The position numbers were made by a program, and so were the translations under genes. The notes under the pieces are model-generated. The model had not been told where the DNA came from. It did no database searches and saw nothing but the letters and a program-made list of their open reading frames with translations. Positions 38,144 to 47,077 of a stretch of DNA of 64,000 nt are shown piece after piece. The stretch is taken from NCBI GenBank assembly GCA_003116975.1, contig BGKB01000025.1, positions 372,001-436,000 on the forward strand, given 5' to 3'. Within the stretch, counting starts at the first letter, position 1. Every line of letters starts with the position of its first letter. This DNA comes from Aurantiochytrium sp. KH105. Taxonomy: Eukaryota; Sar; Bigyra; Thraustochytrida; Thraustochytriidae.

Positions 38144-39064
38144 ATGGCCAAGCGAGGACGTCTCGCCTTCGAGGCGTTTTCGTTCTCCACGAGCGACTTG
38201 CCGCAGATGAAGCTTGGGGCGAAGACAGCAGCGACTAAGGAAAGAGCGGCCACGCTATCTTCGAAGGCCGCAAAGCGACCTCGTTCAGGCGACAAGCTTT
38301 CTGATAAAAGAGATAGGGTTCGACTATCTAACGTAGAAGAAACAGTCTTTGTTGCCCCCAAACCCGCCAAGTATAGAGAAAGATACAGCAACGTGTGCAA
38401 AAGCTGCTTTGATGCAAGTTTACCGTGTGACCACGGTCCGCCCGAGGTCCCGCTACGTCTCTTACTGATCGGGCACAATCCCTCTGAACATGCTTGGAAA
38501 AGCGGGTTCTTGTACAGCAACCCGACAAACCGAATGATGAGACTTTTGACAGGCGCCTCCATTGGCCGTGACGCCCCTCCCTTTACAGGTCTTCTGCCTC
38601 AAGGAACGCCCATTGAGGCTCAAAACGAGATGCCAGCACGTTTTGGTATTGGGCTTACAGATCTCGGTCTCGAGCCTGGGAACAATGCTGCAGATTATGG
38701 GAAGAAGCGCATGTTGGAGTGGGCAGAAGGATTATACACAAGATTGGCTGCGCATCAACGACGCGCTGGCGGGTCTCCTAATCTCGTTGCTTTCACGGGC
38801 AAACGCCAATTTCGCATGATTTTTCCTTCAGAGGTGGGCAAGATCGACCACGGGGAATGGACAGGCCCCATGCCTCCGGGATGGCCTTTTTCCTCGAGCA
38901 CGAGGGTTTGGGTCCTGCCATCGTCATCCGGTCGAGCTGTCATGTCGCACGCAGAACGCACCGAGCCCTATCGTGCCTTGGCCGCTGCATATCATGCATT
39001 GTCCGGCACCGTGATACCAAAGTCTGAGCCTGACGGAATGTCTCTTCGCGAAGACGTAAGCTGA
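38144..39064 (+). CDS. Uracil/thymine DNA glycosylase, MUG/TDG type
   Basis: These enzymes remove uracil or thymine from G:U and G:T mismatches and start base excision repair in the nucleus. The 306-residue product has a basic N-terminal region (1-75, KRPRSGDK) followed by the glycosylase fold. Motif 1 is IGHNPSEHAW at 109-118, matching the GxNPG/S water-activating loop, and GFLYSNPTNRMMRLL follows as in MUG (FYxNPxNxFW). Motif 2 is WVLPSSSGR at 256-264, matching WVLPNPSGL. Asn in motif 1 is present, so the enzyme should be active. The ATG at 38144 is the first in frame. The stop overlaps the start of a 43-bp tandem repeat. Confidence 0.86.
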   Translation: MAKRGRLAFEAFSFSTSDLPQMKLGAKTAATKERAATLSSKAAKRPRSGDKLSDKRDRVRLSNVEETVFVAPKPAKYRERYSNVCKSCFDASLPCDHGPPEVPLRLLLIGHNPSEHAWKSGFLYSNPTNRMMRLLTGASIGRDAPPFTGLLPQGTPIEAQNEMPARFGIGLTDLGLEPGNNAADYGKKRMLEWAEGLYTRLAAHQRRAGGSPNLVAFTGKRQFRMIFPSEVGKIDHGEWTGPMPPGWPFSSSTRVWVLPSSSGRAVMSHAERTEPYRALAAAYHALSGTVIPKSEPDGMSLREDVS

Positions 39065-39144
39065 CGAAGAACCATGCCAATTATTACGAAGCAAAGACAC
39101 AAGCTGACGAAGACCATACCAATCATTACGAAGCAAAGACGCAA
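39060..39144. repeat. 43-bp tandem duplication at the glycosylase stop codon
   Basis: GCTGACGAAGA-ACCATGCCAA is followed 43 bases later by a near copy GCTGACGAAGA-CCATACCAA, each running on to ACGAAGCAAAGAC. The first copy includes the TGA stop of the DNA glycosylase gene, so the repeat is part coding, part 3' flank. Confidence 0.85.
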
Positions 39145-39307
39145 TTTCAAATTAACCTGTTGCGTCCAAAATCAGGCAGCAGCAGCAGCAGTAGCAGTAG
39201 CATCATCAACAAATACAACAAATACAACATATACAACAACAACAGAAAATTACTTACGATACGGCCATAATGGAAGAGCCTTTTTCTCTGTTTCTTTTAC
39301 GCAAAGG

Positions 39308-40417
39308 CTAACGATGCGACCGACCAAAAGCAGCGAAAAAGTCGTCGTTTACACCTCGCTCGGTCTTTTGCTCATGGCGATAGGCGGCGTCGCGGGCTCG
39401 CTTTTCTTCAGCTTGACGTAGCTGTGTTTGGAGTGTGGCGCGCTCCTCTTCGCGACGTCGCTCTTGATCCGCGAAGGATACGTGATTAGCGAGTTGCGCG
39501 AGCGCAGCTTGCTGGCGAGCATAGGCGCGCTCTTCCTCCTGCTCACGCGCGAGGCGCGCCTGTCGTTCACGAATCTGCTCCTGCTGCGTGGCACGAATTT
39601 CTTCGAGGCGTTCCTTCTCCAACCCACAGAAATGGTCAGGTCTGACACGGTGAGGAGCGAGCGCGCTTTGATACGCATTCTCATGATGCTGCCGAATCTC
39701 CTCGAGACGCTTCAACTCGCGCTCTTCACGCGCCTGCGCCACTTTGCGCTCATATGCCTCTCTTTCCGTACGGGATTTGGCCAGCAAGAGATTGTATTCC
39801 TGGACTTCTTGCATCCGCTGTGCCTCAATGGCGCGCGCTGCTTTTTCCACTTCATCGACATGCTGCTCAACCACACGCATATTCTCCGCGTACTGCTCCT
39901 CCTGAAGACGCTCTTCCTCGCGTGCTCGCTCGCGCGCCTCGGCCTGTTCCTGAGCCCAGCGCCGCATTTGGCGCTGCTGCAGGCGTCGACGCTCTTCGAC
40001 ACCAACATCCTCGCCGTCAAACTTTTGCGCGGACGAAGGGCCAATGTGCTTCTCAATACGGTGATACTCTTGCAGTTCCTGTGCGTGTTGCTCCTGCTTG
40101 CGCGCGGCTTCTTGCTGCCAGAGCGTGAGCGTGTCAAGTTTGTGCTGCCGCTCGGCCTCTTCACGACGCAATTCCTCCTCTTTCAGCGTGTCGTGTATAT
40201 TTTGGAGATAGGCGGCATACGCGCGGTCGTCATCCTTTTCGCGTTGCTTTTGCGCTTCCTTCTCGCGGATCTGCCTTTGAAGAGCGGACTCGTCTCGACC
40301 CGCCAGGCGCACTTTGGGGTTAAGTAGTCTGCTTCGCAGCTCTTCATGACGCTGTCGCGTTGCTTCTACGCGCTCATCGGCACGAGCTTCCCACTCGGAG
40401 GCGAGGCGTCGATCCAT
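39308..40417 (-). CDS. RIB43A-family axonemal protofilament-ribbon protein
   Basis: RIB43A proteins sit inside axonemal doublet microtubules and stabilise them. The 369-residue product is a nearly continuous coiled coil with family landmarks: the N-terminal NPKVRLAGRDESALQRQIREK, a central basic-acidic helix, and the C-terminal block RVRPDHFCGLEKERLEEI followed by QQEQIRERQ, which matches the conserved PDHFKGM region of RIBC1/RIBC2. Length is that of the family (about 380). The ATG at 40417 starts the protein directly. The gene is divergent from the FAM184 homologue, 806 bp between starts. It implies that the organism builds flagella, as thraustochytrid zoospores do. Confidence 0.87.
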   Translation of the reverse strand: MDRRLASEWEARADERVEATRQRHEELRSRLLNPKVRLAGRDESALQRQIREKEAQKQREKDDDRAYAAYLQNIHDTLKEEELRREEAERQHKLDTLTLWQQEAARKQEQHAQELQEYHRIEKHIGPSSAQKFDGEDVGVEERRRLQQRQMRRWAQEQAEARERAREEERLQEEQYAENMRVVEQHVDEVEKAARAIEAQRMQEVQEYNLLLAKSRTEREAYERKVAQAREERELKRLEEIRQHHENAYQSALAPHRVRPDHFCGLEKERLEEIRATQQEQIRERQARLAREQEEERAYARQQAALAQLANHVSFADQERRREEERATLQTQLRQAEEKRARDAAYRHEQKTERGVNDDFFAAFGRSHR

Positions 40418-41223
40418 TGCTCTGCGTTAGGGAGAAGTCTATTGTTTCTTTGCAAGACTCTGCGTTTGCTCGCGGCCGTCTCGACGTGGCGCTGCGCGAA
40501 GGGCGGGCGGTACCTTCTGCGCTCTCTAGCCTCGCCTCTTCTATTCGCGCGCGCGCCGCCAAGCGTCACGCGCCGCAACCAGAGTTCCACCCTCTGCTGC
40601 TCGCCTGCCTGCCGCTTTGCAGTTCGACCAGACCGATAAAGAACGAACCTCGTGCGTTTGTTTGTTCGTCTCCGAGTCCGCCTTTCCTTCGCAAGAAGGC
40701 GAGCGAGACCCGGCCGGGGCCGCCTCCGCCGCAAGGCGCCCAAGAGCAAGCTGCGCGCTGCTACCCGCTACCTCTCCTTCTGGCTGGCGGGTTATGGCTT
40801 GCTAGGAACCACAAGCGAGACAGACATTCCGCTCGAGCTGACTGCCAGTGTGAAGTGCAATGCAGTGAGAGCGGAAGGCGGGCCCCATCTCCCTCAACGG
40901 ATTTATGGAGGAGCGAAACGGTGTGTACTTCTCTCTCGCTTTTGTCGGGCGCACGCGCATGCGACACGTTTAGGCAAACGTGCGCACAAGCTAGCAAGCC
41001 GGCTAGCGAGCGGGCGGCCTGAAGCAAGGCCTGCCGCTACAGCTTGCACACTTGCTCGTTCGTCCGAGCTGCGGTCTCGCTCAACGCGCCGATAAGGGGG
41101 AGCGGCTTACGCAAGACGCTGTCCTTTCATTGCTGTGAGACCGCTTCTGTGCGCCGGCGCGTACGCGCGCAGCGCTGCGGCGCGCTGCGCTAACCCAACC
41201 GACGGACGAAACAGGCAGTAAAG
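40418..41223. promoter_or_regulatory. Divergent upstream region between RIB43A and FAM184 genes
   Basis: The two start codons face away from each other across 806 bp, so both promoters lie here. Frames crossing it are Arg/Ala/Leu-rich and show no family. I could not identify a specific element such as an RFX X-box by eye. Confidence 0.5.
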
Positions 41224-44200
41224 ATGGCGGACCCCAATCTGCACCTCAAGCTGTGCAAGAAGATCGCGCAGCTCACCAAGGTCATCTATCATCTCAACAC
41301 AAAAAATGAAGACCATGAGGCAAGTCTAAAAGCTCTTTCTGAACAGCACGAAAGCGAGCTTCACGATGCCATGGAGGACGCAGCCAGTAAGATCCGACAA
41401 CTCAAGACTGCGCTCGAAAGTCGCTCGAACGCCGATGTGCCCCAGGAAAAGCTCAGGTTGGTCGAGTCGCGCTTTGAGGAAGAGCGCGAGCGCGGACTGC
41501 GCGAATTTGAAGCGTACAAGACCAAAGTTGCTGCCAAAGAAGATGGTCTTCGCGCCGAGTTCAAGTCGCGAGTTACCTCCATGCAGCGGGAGCTTGATGA
41601 GGCCAAAGAAGGCTTTCGTAAACGTATCGAAGAATGGGAAATGCGGGCCGCAGAGGTTGCTACAAAGACAGATAAGAGTGACAAAGCTGCTCTTGCAAAA
41701 ATGCGCAAGACACACGAAAAGGAGATTTCTAAACTGGAAGCAGCCCATGCACAAGAGCTCGAAGAGCGCCGTGTTGCTGCAGAGGCATTGCAGACAAATC
41801 TTGAAGCGGCCCAACGCGCAGCGGTAGGAGCAGAGAAGCGAGCACAAGATGAAATCGCAAAGGCGCGCCAAGAAGCTCTTCAGAGGGAAGAAGAGCTTTT
41901 ACGCGAAAAAGACTCGGTTGTTCAGGGCGTGCGATCAGAAGTGGAAAGTACCGAATCCACGCTTCTCTCGCGCATCTCTTATTTAAGCGCAAGCATCGAG
42001 GCAGAGCAAAAGGCAACACAGACCGCCGTGGCTGCGCTCGAGGAGCGCTCACAGGAACTCGACGCTCTCCGAGGAATCCACGAGAGCGCTTTGCAAGAGG
42101 CTCGACGTGCTGCAGAAGACGCGACAGCAACAAACAGCGCAATCTCGAGAGATCTTACAAGGGCACGCAAAGAGCTCTTGCAGGCACGAGAAGCCACGAC
42201 CACTGTCGAGACGCAGCTTCATGAACTTCAGGCCTTTGTGGAACGCGAGAAGCAGTCCCGAAAACGAGTCGAGTCCTCCGCAGAGAACGCCAACGAGCAA
42301 ATTCTTTCCTTGGAGCGCAAACTCAAGGAGCAGACTCGTCTTGGGAGCCAACATGTGCGCGAACTCCAGGAGAAGCTCTCCAGTCGCGAGCGCGAGGTCA
42401 AGAAGCTGCAAGCTGACGTGACCGAAGCATCGGGAAAGCTGAGCTCCTTCTCAAATCTCCTTGCCGGAGAGAGAGAACGGGTGACTGTCCTGAAAACCGA
42501 ACTCGCCACGATTGCCTCGGGCAAGTCGCAGCAGGCCCAAGAAATGGACTTGCAGCGCATCGAGCTCTCCAAGGCTGAAGCCAAGATCGTGGAGGCCGGA
42601 ATTGAGGCAGATGCTCTCCGAGAGGCGCTGGCGTCTGCCAAAGCCAACCTAGATGCGACAAATCAGGCCCACATTGCGGAGCGAAATGCAATTCAGGAAG
42701 CCCACGCCCTCGCTATTGCCCAGGCTTCGCGAGAAGCTCGTGCAACACAAGGTGCGCACAAGGAGGCCCTTGATGCTTTGCGCGAGTCGTTGACATCCGA
42801 AAACGCACGGAGAGAAACTCAAATTCACAAGGAGCATTGCGAACTCGTCGCAAAATTGGAGAGTGCTAAGACTGCTGAGCTCCAGGCGCTCGAGTCTGGT
42901 TTCCTTGAAAAGTTGCGCGACCAGGCAACAGCGCGCGAGCGCGCTGAGGCTATTTCTGGACAACTTCGCGCCGATCTCGATGCCGCAAAGGCCACAATTG
43001 ACGATCTGTCAGAGGCCAAAGAAAAGTCGGGTGCGAGCCTTGAAAGTGCAATGCGCAAACACGACGATCTCGAGACCGAGCTGCGGGTCGCGAATGCAAT
43101 GATTTCGTCACTTGAGGCCACAGCAGCTCGAGACTTGCAGCACCACAAGGAAACTTTGCAGGAGCGCGAACGCGATGCGCAGGCACGCATAAGTGTTGCA
43201 GTTGCTGAGCAAAAACAACGTGGCGAAGAAACGCTCGCTCTGGCGCGAGCAGAATTGCAGGCGAGCGCTGCGAAGGAAGTTGCTGCGCTCAAGGAGGAAC
43301 TCGCGGGCGTTAAGCAAGAGGCCTCGGCGAGCAATACAGAGGGTGCGCGACTACGCAGAGATCTTGACGCCCTGCGCGAGCATCACGAGGCCCAGCTCGA
43401 GATCTTCTCGCAAAAGCAACAGCGCATGGTGCAAGATTTGCGACAAGAGGCCGCGGCGAAGCTTGCTGCCGAGCAGGACGCGTGGCGCGCAAAACTAGAA
43501 GAAGCTGAGAAAAGTCTGCTTACAGAACGTGAGAGCGCGCTGCGCAAGCTCGAGACGCGGCACGTGGAGAAGGAGCGCGCTTTACGAAAAGAAGCGGAAC
43601 AGTCAAAACAGGCGGCTCTCGATGGCCTACGCGCTGCATTGCAGCATGAAGCTGCACTTGGACGAACACACCTGGAGACGGCGCACCGTGCCGCTTTGGA
43701 TGCCTTGCGGCAAAATTTAGGCCAACAACGTTCTGCTGCCGAGAAGCAGCTCCGGGACGCGCACGCAGTGGCGGAGAAAACTCTTCAAGAAAAACTCGCT
43801 ACTGTTGAAGAGACGCGCAATCGTCTCGAGACGCGCGTGCAGTCTCTTGAAAAGGAGCTCGAGCAAGCAAAGATTCATTTCGACGACAAGGTGACTGCGC
43901 TGGAGCAGGACCGGTCGAGGGAGCACAAGCGGCACGAAGTTCACTTGGAAACCTTGCGGCGGGCGCACGATGATCAAGTGAGAACGCTCAATGCTTCTCA
44001 CGCCAATGACGTACACAGTCTAGAAGCAGAGCGCGATCGCATTCGCAAAACGCTCGAGTCAGATGTGGCAAATCTACAAAAGACGATTGCGTATTGGGAG
44101 CATAGATATGAGCATCGCGAGCCACGCGTGGAGGATACCAAGCAGATTGCCAAGCTGAATAAGAAACTTGAGCATGCAGAGACCAAGGTACGCCATGCGG

Positions 44201-44817
44201 TCGAAGAAATGCAGTTCTACAAGCTTGAGCTGCGCAATCGCGAGGAGTCTTACAATAAGGTATTCAATCGCAACGTCAATGTAGGTGTCATGCAGGTTCT
44301 CAAGCCTACTGCTCCGAGCGTAGGAGCAGCTGCGCCAAGGTCAACCGTAGCGTTTGGTGCATATGGAGATGATGACGATAACGGTTCTGAGAGAAGCCGA
44401 CGTCGGAGCAAAAAGAAGAAGGACAAGGACAAGGACAGGGAAAAGGACAAGGACCGGAGCAGTCGAAAGCACAAGAGCAAGCACCGATCTTCGTCGTCAT
44501 CCCAGCACCAGCACCAGCACCAGCAACCACATGAGCATGCCTCTGATGGCATTGAGTTTCCACCACTTGACAATCACAGCCTTGCCAGCACTACCAATGA
44601 GCGACCCATGTCGAATCAAGCCGCAACGCGATACAGCAGCAGAAGCAATGCGACTCCGGAATCACGACCGGAGCTTGCTCTGGACGAGGATGACCATGAC
44701 GAGGATGACCGCGCGCGTGGGGACCGAGATGCAGCTCAGTTACTGCAAGGGTCAGGTCCAAAACGTCGCATCCAACTTCACCAGCAGCAGCATCGCCGTA
44801 TTATTCACAACATGTAA
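41224..44817 (+). CDS. FAM184-family long coiled-coil protein
   Basis: The 1197-residue protein is one very long coiled coil (about 30-1020). Its N-terminus, HLKLCKKIAQLTKVIYHLN, matches the conserved start of animal FAM184A/B (KIAQLTKVIYALNTKN), and the block MQFYKLELRNREESYNKVFN at about 1000-1020 followed by NVGVMQVLKP matches the other conserved FAM184 block. The remaining C-terminus is charged and low complexity (KKKKDKDKDREKDKDRSSRK, then a His-Gln run). No membrane segment or signal peptide is present. The family's function is poorly known. Divergent placement from RIB43A hints at a flagellar or basal-body role; that is inference. The last coding part is duplicated just downstream. Confidence 0.85.
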   Translation: MADPNLHLKLCKKIAQLTKVIYHLNTKNEDHEASLKALSEQHESELHDAMEDAASKIRQLKTALESRSNADVPQEKLRLVESRFEEERERGLREFEAYKTKVAAKEDGLRAEFKSRVTSMQRELDEAKEGFRKRIEEWEMRAAEVATKTDKSDKAALAKMRKTHEKEISKLEAAHAQELEERRVAAEALQTNLEAAQRAAVGAEKRAQDEIAKARQEALQREEELLREKDSVVQGVRSEVESTESTLLSRISYLSASIEAEQKATQTAVAALEERSQELDALRGIHESALQEARRAAEDATATNSAISRDLTRARKELLQAREATTTVETQLHELQAFVEREKQSRKRVESSAENANEQILSLERKLKEQTRLGSQHVRELQEKLSSREREVKKLQADVTEASGKLSSFSNLLAGERERVTVLKTELATIASGKSQQAQEMDLQRIELSKAEAKIVEAGIEADALREALASAKANLDATNQAHIAERNAIQEAHALAIAQASREARATQGAHKEALDALRESLTSENARRETQIHKEHCELVAKLESAKTAELQALESGFLEKLRDQATARERAEAISGQLRADLDAAKATIDDLSEAKEKSGASLESAMRKHDDLETELRVANAMISSLEATAARDLQHHKETLQERERDAQARISVAVAEQKQRGEETLALARAELQASAAKEVAALKEELAGVKQEASASNTEGARLRRDLDALREHHEAQLEIFSQKQQRMVQDLRQEAAAKLAAEQDAWRAKLEEAEKSLLTERESALRKLETRHVEKERALRKEAEQSKQAALDGLRAALQHEAALGRTHLETAHRAALDALRQNLGQQRSAAEKQLRDAHAVAEKTLQEKLATVEETRNRLETRVQSLEKELEQAKIHFDDKVTALEQDRSREHKRHEVHLETLRRAHDDQVRTLNASHANDVHSLEAERDRIRKTLESDVANLQKTIAYWEHRYEHREPRVEDTKQIAKLNKKLEHAETKVRHAVEEMQFYKLELRNREESYNKVFNRNVNVGVMQVLKPTAPSVGAAAPRSTVAFGAYGDDDDNGSERSRRRSKKKKDKDKDREKDKDRSSRKHKSKHRSSSSSQHQHQHQQPHEHASDGIEFPPLDNHSLASTTNERPMSNQAATRYSSRSNATPESRPELALDEDDHDEDDRARGDRDAAQLLQGSGPKRRIQLHQQQHRRIIHNM

Positions 44818-45037
44818 GTAAGTAGTAACTATACCCTCATTTCTCGCCAAAGCCTGTCGTTTGCACGTTCGCCCCCCTTACGCGTTGGGACCTAGATGCG
44901 GCTCAGGTACTGCAAGGGTCGTCGGGTCCAAAATGTCGCATTCAACTTCACCAGCAGCAGCATCGCCGTATTATTCACAACATTTATCTAAGTTGTAACT
45001 ATACCCTCATTTCTCGCCAAAGCCTGTCGTTTGCACG
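44710..45037. repeat. Tandem duplication of the FAM184 gene 3' end
   Basis: About 158 bp covering the last 36 codons, the stop and 50 bp of 3' flank (44710-44867) recur at 44881-45037 with roughly 90 percent identity. The second copy is not in the reading frame of the gene and carries base changes at the former stop (ACATGTAAGT versus ACATTTATCT), so it is non-coding. Confidence 0.9.
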
Positions 45038-45395
45038 CGACGGCTCGTCCATGTTTCACGAATGGTGCATCTCATGTTGAAAGGTCGTCGAATACATCCC
45101 AAAGATTCTCCGGGGCGAGAAAAGGAAAAGAATTGCTTGATGTTGAAGAAAAGGCTTACTTTATACATTTATATCTTCTTTTTCGGCAGAATTTTCCGAC
45201 TCTGCTGACCACTCTGTACGTGCGGATATTGTGTCCCGCGCAATAATTCAGGGACATATTCATGTCTAGCTTGCTCCGGGCGTCCAACAAGAGGAAAGTG
45301 TATGATGGAATCGATGAATCCAGATGTTGTTCGCCACCCAACTGACTCGCTTGGTACAAGCAAGGCAAGAGAGATCATCCACGATCCACCTTTAT
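44818..45395. other. Convergent intergenic region, FAM184 to PARG-like gene
   Basis: The left half is the duplicated FAM184 3' end. The right half is the 3' flank of the PARG-like gene, with no gene of its own. Confidence 0.6.
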
Positions 45396-46358
45396 TCATG
45401 CGGGCACTTTTGGTGGATCGGCATCAGGATTGGCAGCGAGCAAATCACAAAAGGCGGTCTGGAAGGCGATAAAGTTGGCATCTGCACTAGGGTTGCCTCT
45501 AAGCACAAGAATTGCAAAGTGCACCTCTCTGAAACAGGTAGCATACTTTCCGGTCAGCTTGTCGCGAAAAATACCAGCGACGAGATCGGGATCATTACCA
45601 TAGGCACCACAACCGAAAGCACCAAGAACAAGAACATCACAGGCCTTCTCACTCGCAATGGCAAGGACACGATCGATGCGATCCTCCAAGGTGGTCTTGA
45701 AGAGTTCCTCCATCGCGTTTCGACGCCATGTTGCACGGTCTCCACGCAATGCATCATGAGCAAGATTTGCATTCGGGGCCGGGATTGTAATGACGGAACA
45801 GGCAAAGGGCTTGTCGAGGAAGGCCCCGACCAGGTTGTCTTGGCGAAAGACCGGAACCTTTGGAGAATATATCGCACAACTTGTGTTGAGGGCTCGCTCC
45901 TCACCTTGCAGATCTCGATTCGTCTGATAATAGAATTTAGGCATGTACTCGAATCGCGCCAAGCACGGATACAAGCCGGAGGATCGCACAAGGCACTCTT
46001 CCTGGGCAATGGATCCGCGCAAGAAACCCCCGCCGGGATTTCTCCCGGACGCAAAGTTGAGAACCGCCACATTTTTCAGGTCTTCTCGCGCCGCGAGGCC
46101 GCGCGCCGCCGCGAAAGTGGAGTCCGTGCAGAGCGCGTAGACGGTCTCCGGGAAGGCCCCCTTGGCGCTGGGCACGGCGGGGAACTCGTGGGCGGCCGCA
46201 AAGTGCTCGGAGGCGCCGACGGCGGCCGAGACGTCGTCGCTGACCCGGACCACCTCGCCAGCGCCGTTCAGGTACGCGCCTCCGTGGAGAACCGCGAGCG
46301 TCTCCTGCGCCAGCGCCTTGGCGCGCTGCCTTACCTGCTCGCGCGAAGGGCCCGGCAT
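45396..46358 (-). CDS. Microbial-type poly(ADP-ribose) glycohydrolase (TIGR02452 family)
   Basis: This macrodomain enzyme family removes ADP-ribose polymers from proteins. The 320-residue product has the PARG signature GGG...QEE: NPGGGFLRGSIAQEE at 108-121, followed by CLVRSSGLYPCL, and the later loop GAFGCGAYGNDPDLVA that completes the ADP-ribose site. The order and size fit the TIGR02452/DUF2263 group found in bacteria, fungi and protists, not the animal PARG with its long regulatory region. I chose the ATG at 46358 because it has an A at -3 and directly precedes family-like sequence. Another ATG at 46433 would add 25 residues, but lies at the edge of the CATT microsatellite. The gene is divergent from the broken GH127 gene. 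Confidence 0.88.
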   Translation of the reverse strand: MPGPSREQVRQRAKALAQETLAVLHGGAYLNGAGEVVRVSDDVSAAVGASEHFAAAHEFPAVPSAKGAFPETVYALCTDSTFAAARGLAAREDLKNVAVLNFASGRNPGGGFLRGSIAQEECLVRSSGLYPCLARFEYMPKFYYQTNRDLQGEERALNTSCAIYSPKVPVFRQDNLVGAFLDKPFACSVITIPAPNANLAHDALRGDRATWRRNAMEELFKTTLEDRIDRVLAIASEKACDVLVLGAFGCGAYGNDPDLVAGIFRDKLTGKYATCFREVHFAILVLRGNPSADANFIAFQTAFCDLLAANPDADPPKVPA

Positions 46359-47077
46359 CCTCGCCACGCGCGGGCCTCGCTGTCGGGATGATGCTAAGGC
46401 TTTGCTCGCTCCGGGTTCCACGCATTTAGTCATTCATTCATTCATTCATTCATTCACCATGGTCATTCGTTCTTCATTCGTTCTTCATTCATTCGTTCAT
46501 TCGCCATGGTCGTTCATTCATTCATTCATTCATTCATTCATTCATTCATTCATTCATTCATTCGAGAGTCGTTCCGGGAATATCTTACTTAGTGACACCG
46601 CCCCGGAAAGCCGGGGCCGGGTAAGGGCGCCATCCCGGGAATCCGGGAAAGGAAGCGACTCTGGCGCGATTCGGTCGCTCGTTCCGAGGCATCCGTCACC
46701 TGATCAAAGAAGTTCATTCTCATTCCTCCATCAATCACCGGCGGCCCAGGCCTGGTTGAAGTTGATCAATTTTATAAAGTAGTTTAGGAACCCAATCGAG
46801 TTGACAACGTCGTCCAGTTGGGTGACGTTGACAACTCCATCAAGTTGAGAACCTCATCAAGTTGAGGCCGGCGCCAACCGGCGAGCAGAGTAGTGGACAT
46901 AATGACCGTGGTGAAGAAGGAGGGATCTCCGACATGTCCAGCTTTGATCGTCGTCTTTGACTGATCATCCTTCGCGCGTCCCCAAAGTTCGTTGTCTTCG
47001 CAGAATCCAAATCCGATCCGAGCTGGCTGGCGCCGCAGACCTCGCCCGAGACCGAGACCGGGAGCGGCGGGCTGCCG
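46359..47077. other. Divergent upstream region with CATT array and short direct repeats
   Basis: This separates the PARG-like gene (minus) from the GH127-type pseudogene (plus). Besides the CATT array, 46797-46870 holds repeated words GTTGACAAC and CATCAAGTTGAG, the latter twice at 17-bp spacing. No gene is seen. Confidence 0.55.
46430..46564. repeat. CATT tetranucleotide microsatellite, about 135 bp
   Basis: Two pure blocks of CATT (46430-46455 and 46513-46564) flank an interrupted part with CGTTCTTCATT and two CCATGGTC words. On the minus strand it reads (AATG)n, so it produces many out-of-frame ATGs ahead of the PARG-like start. Confidence 0.93.
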
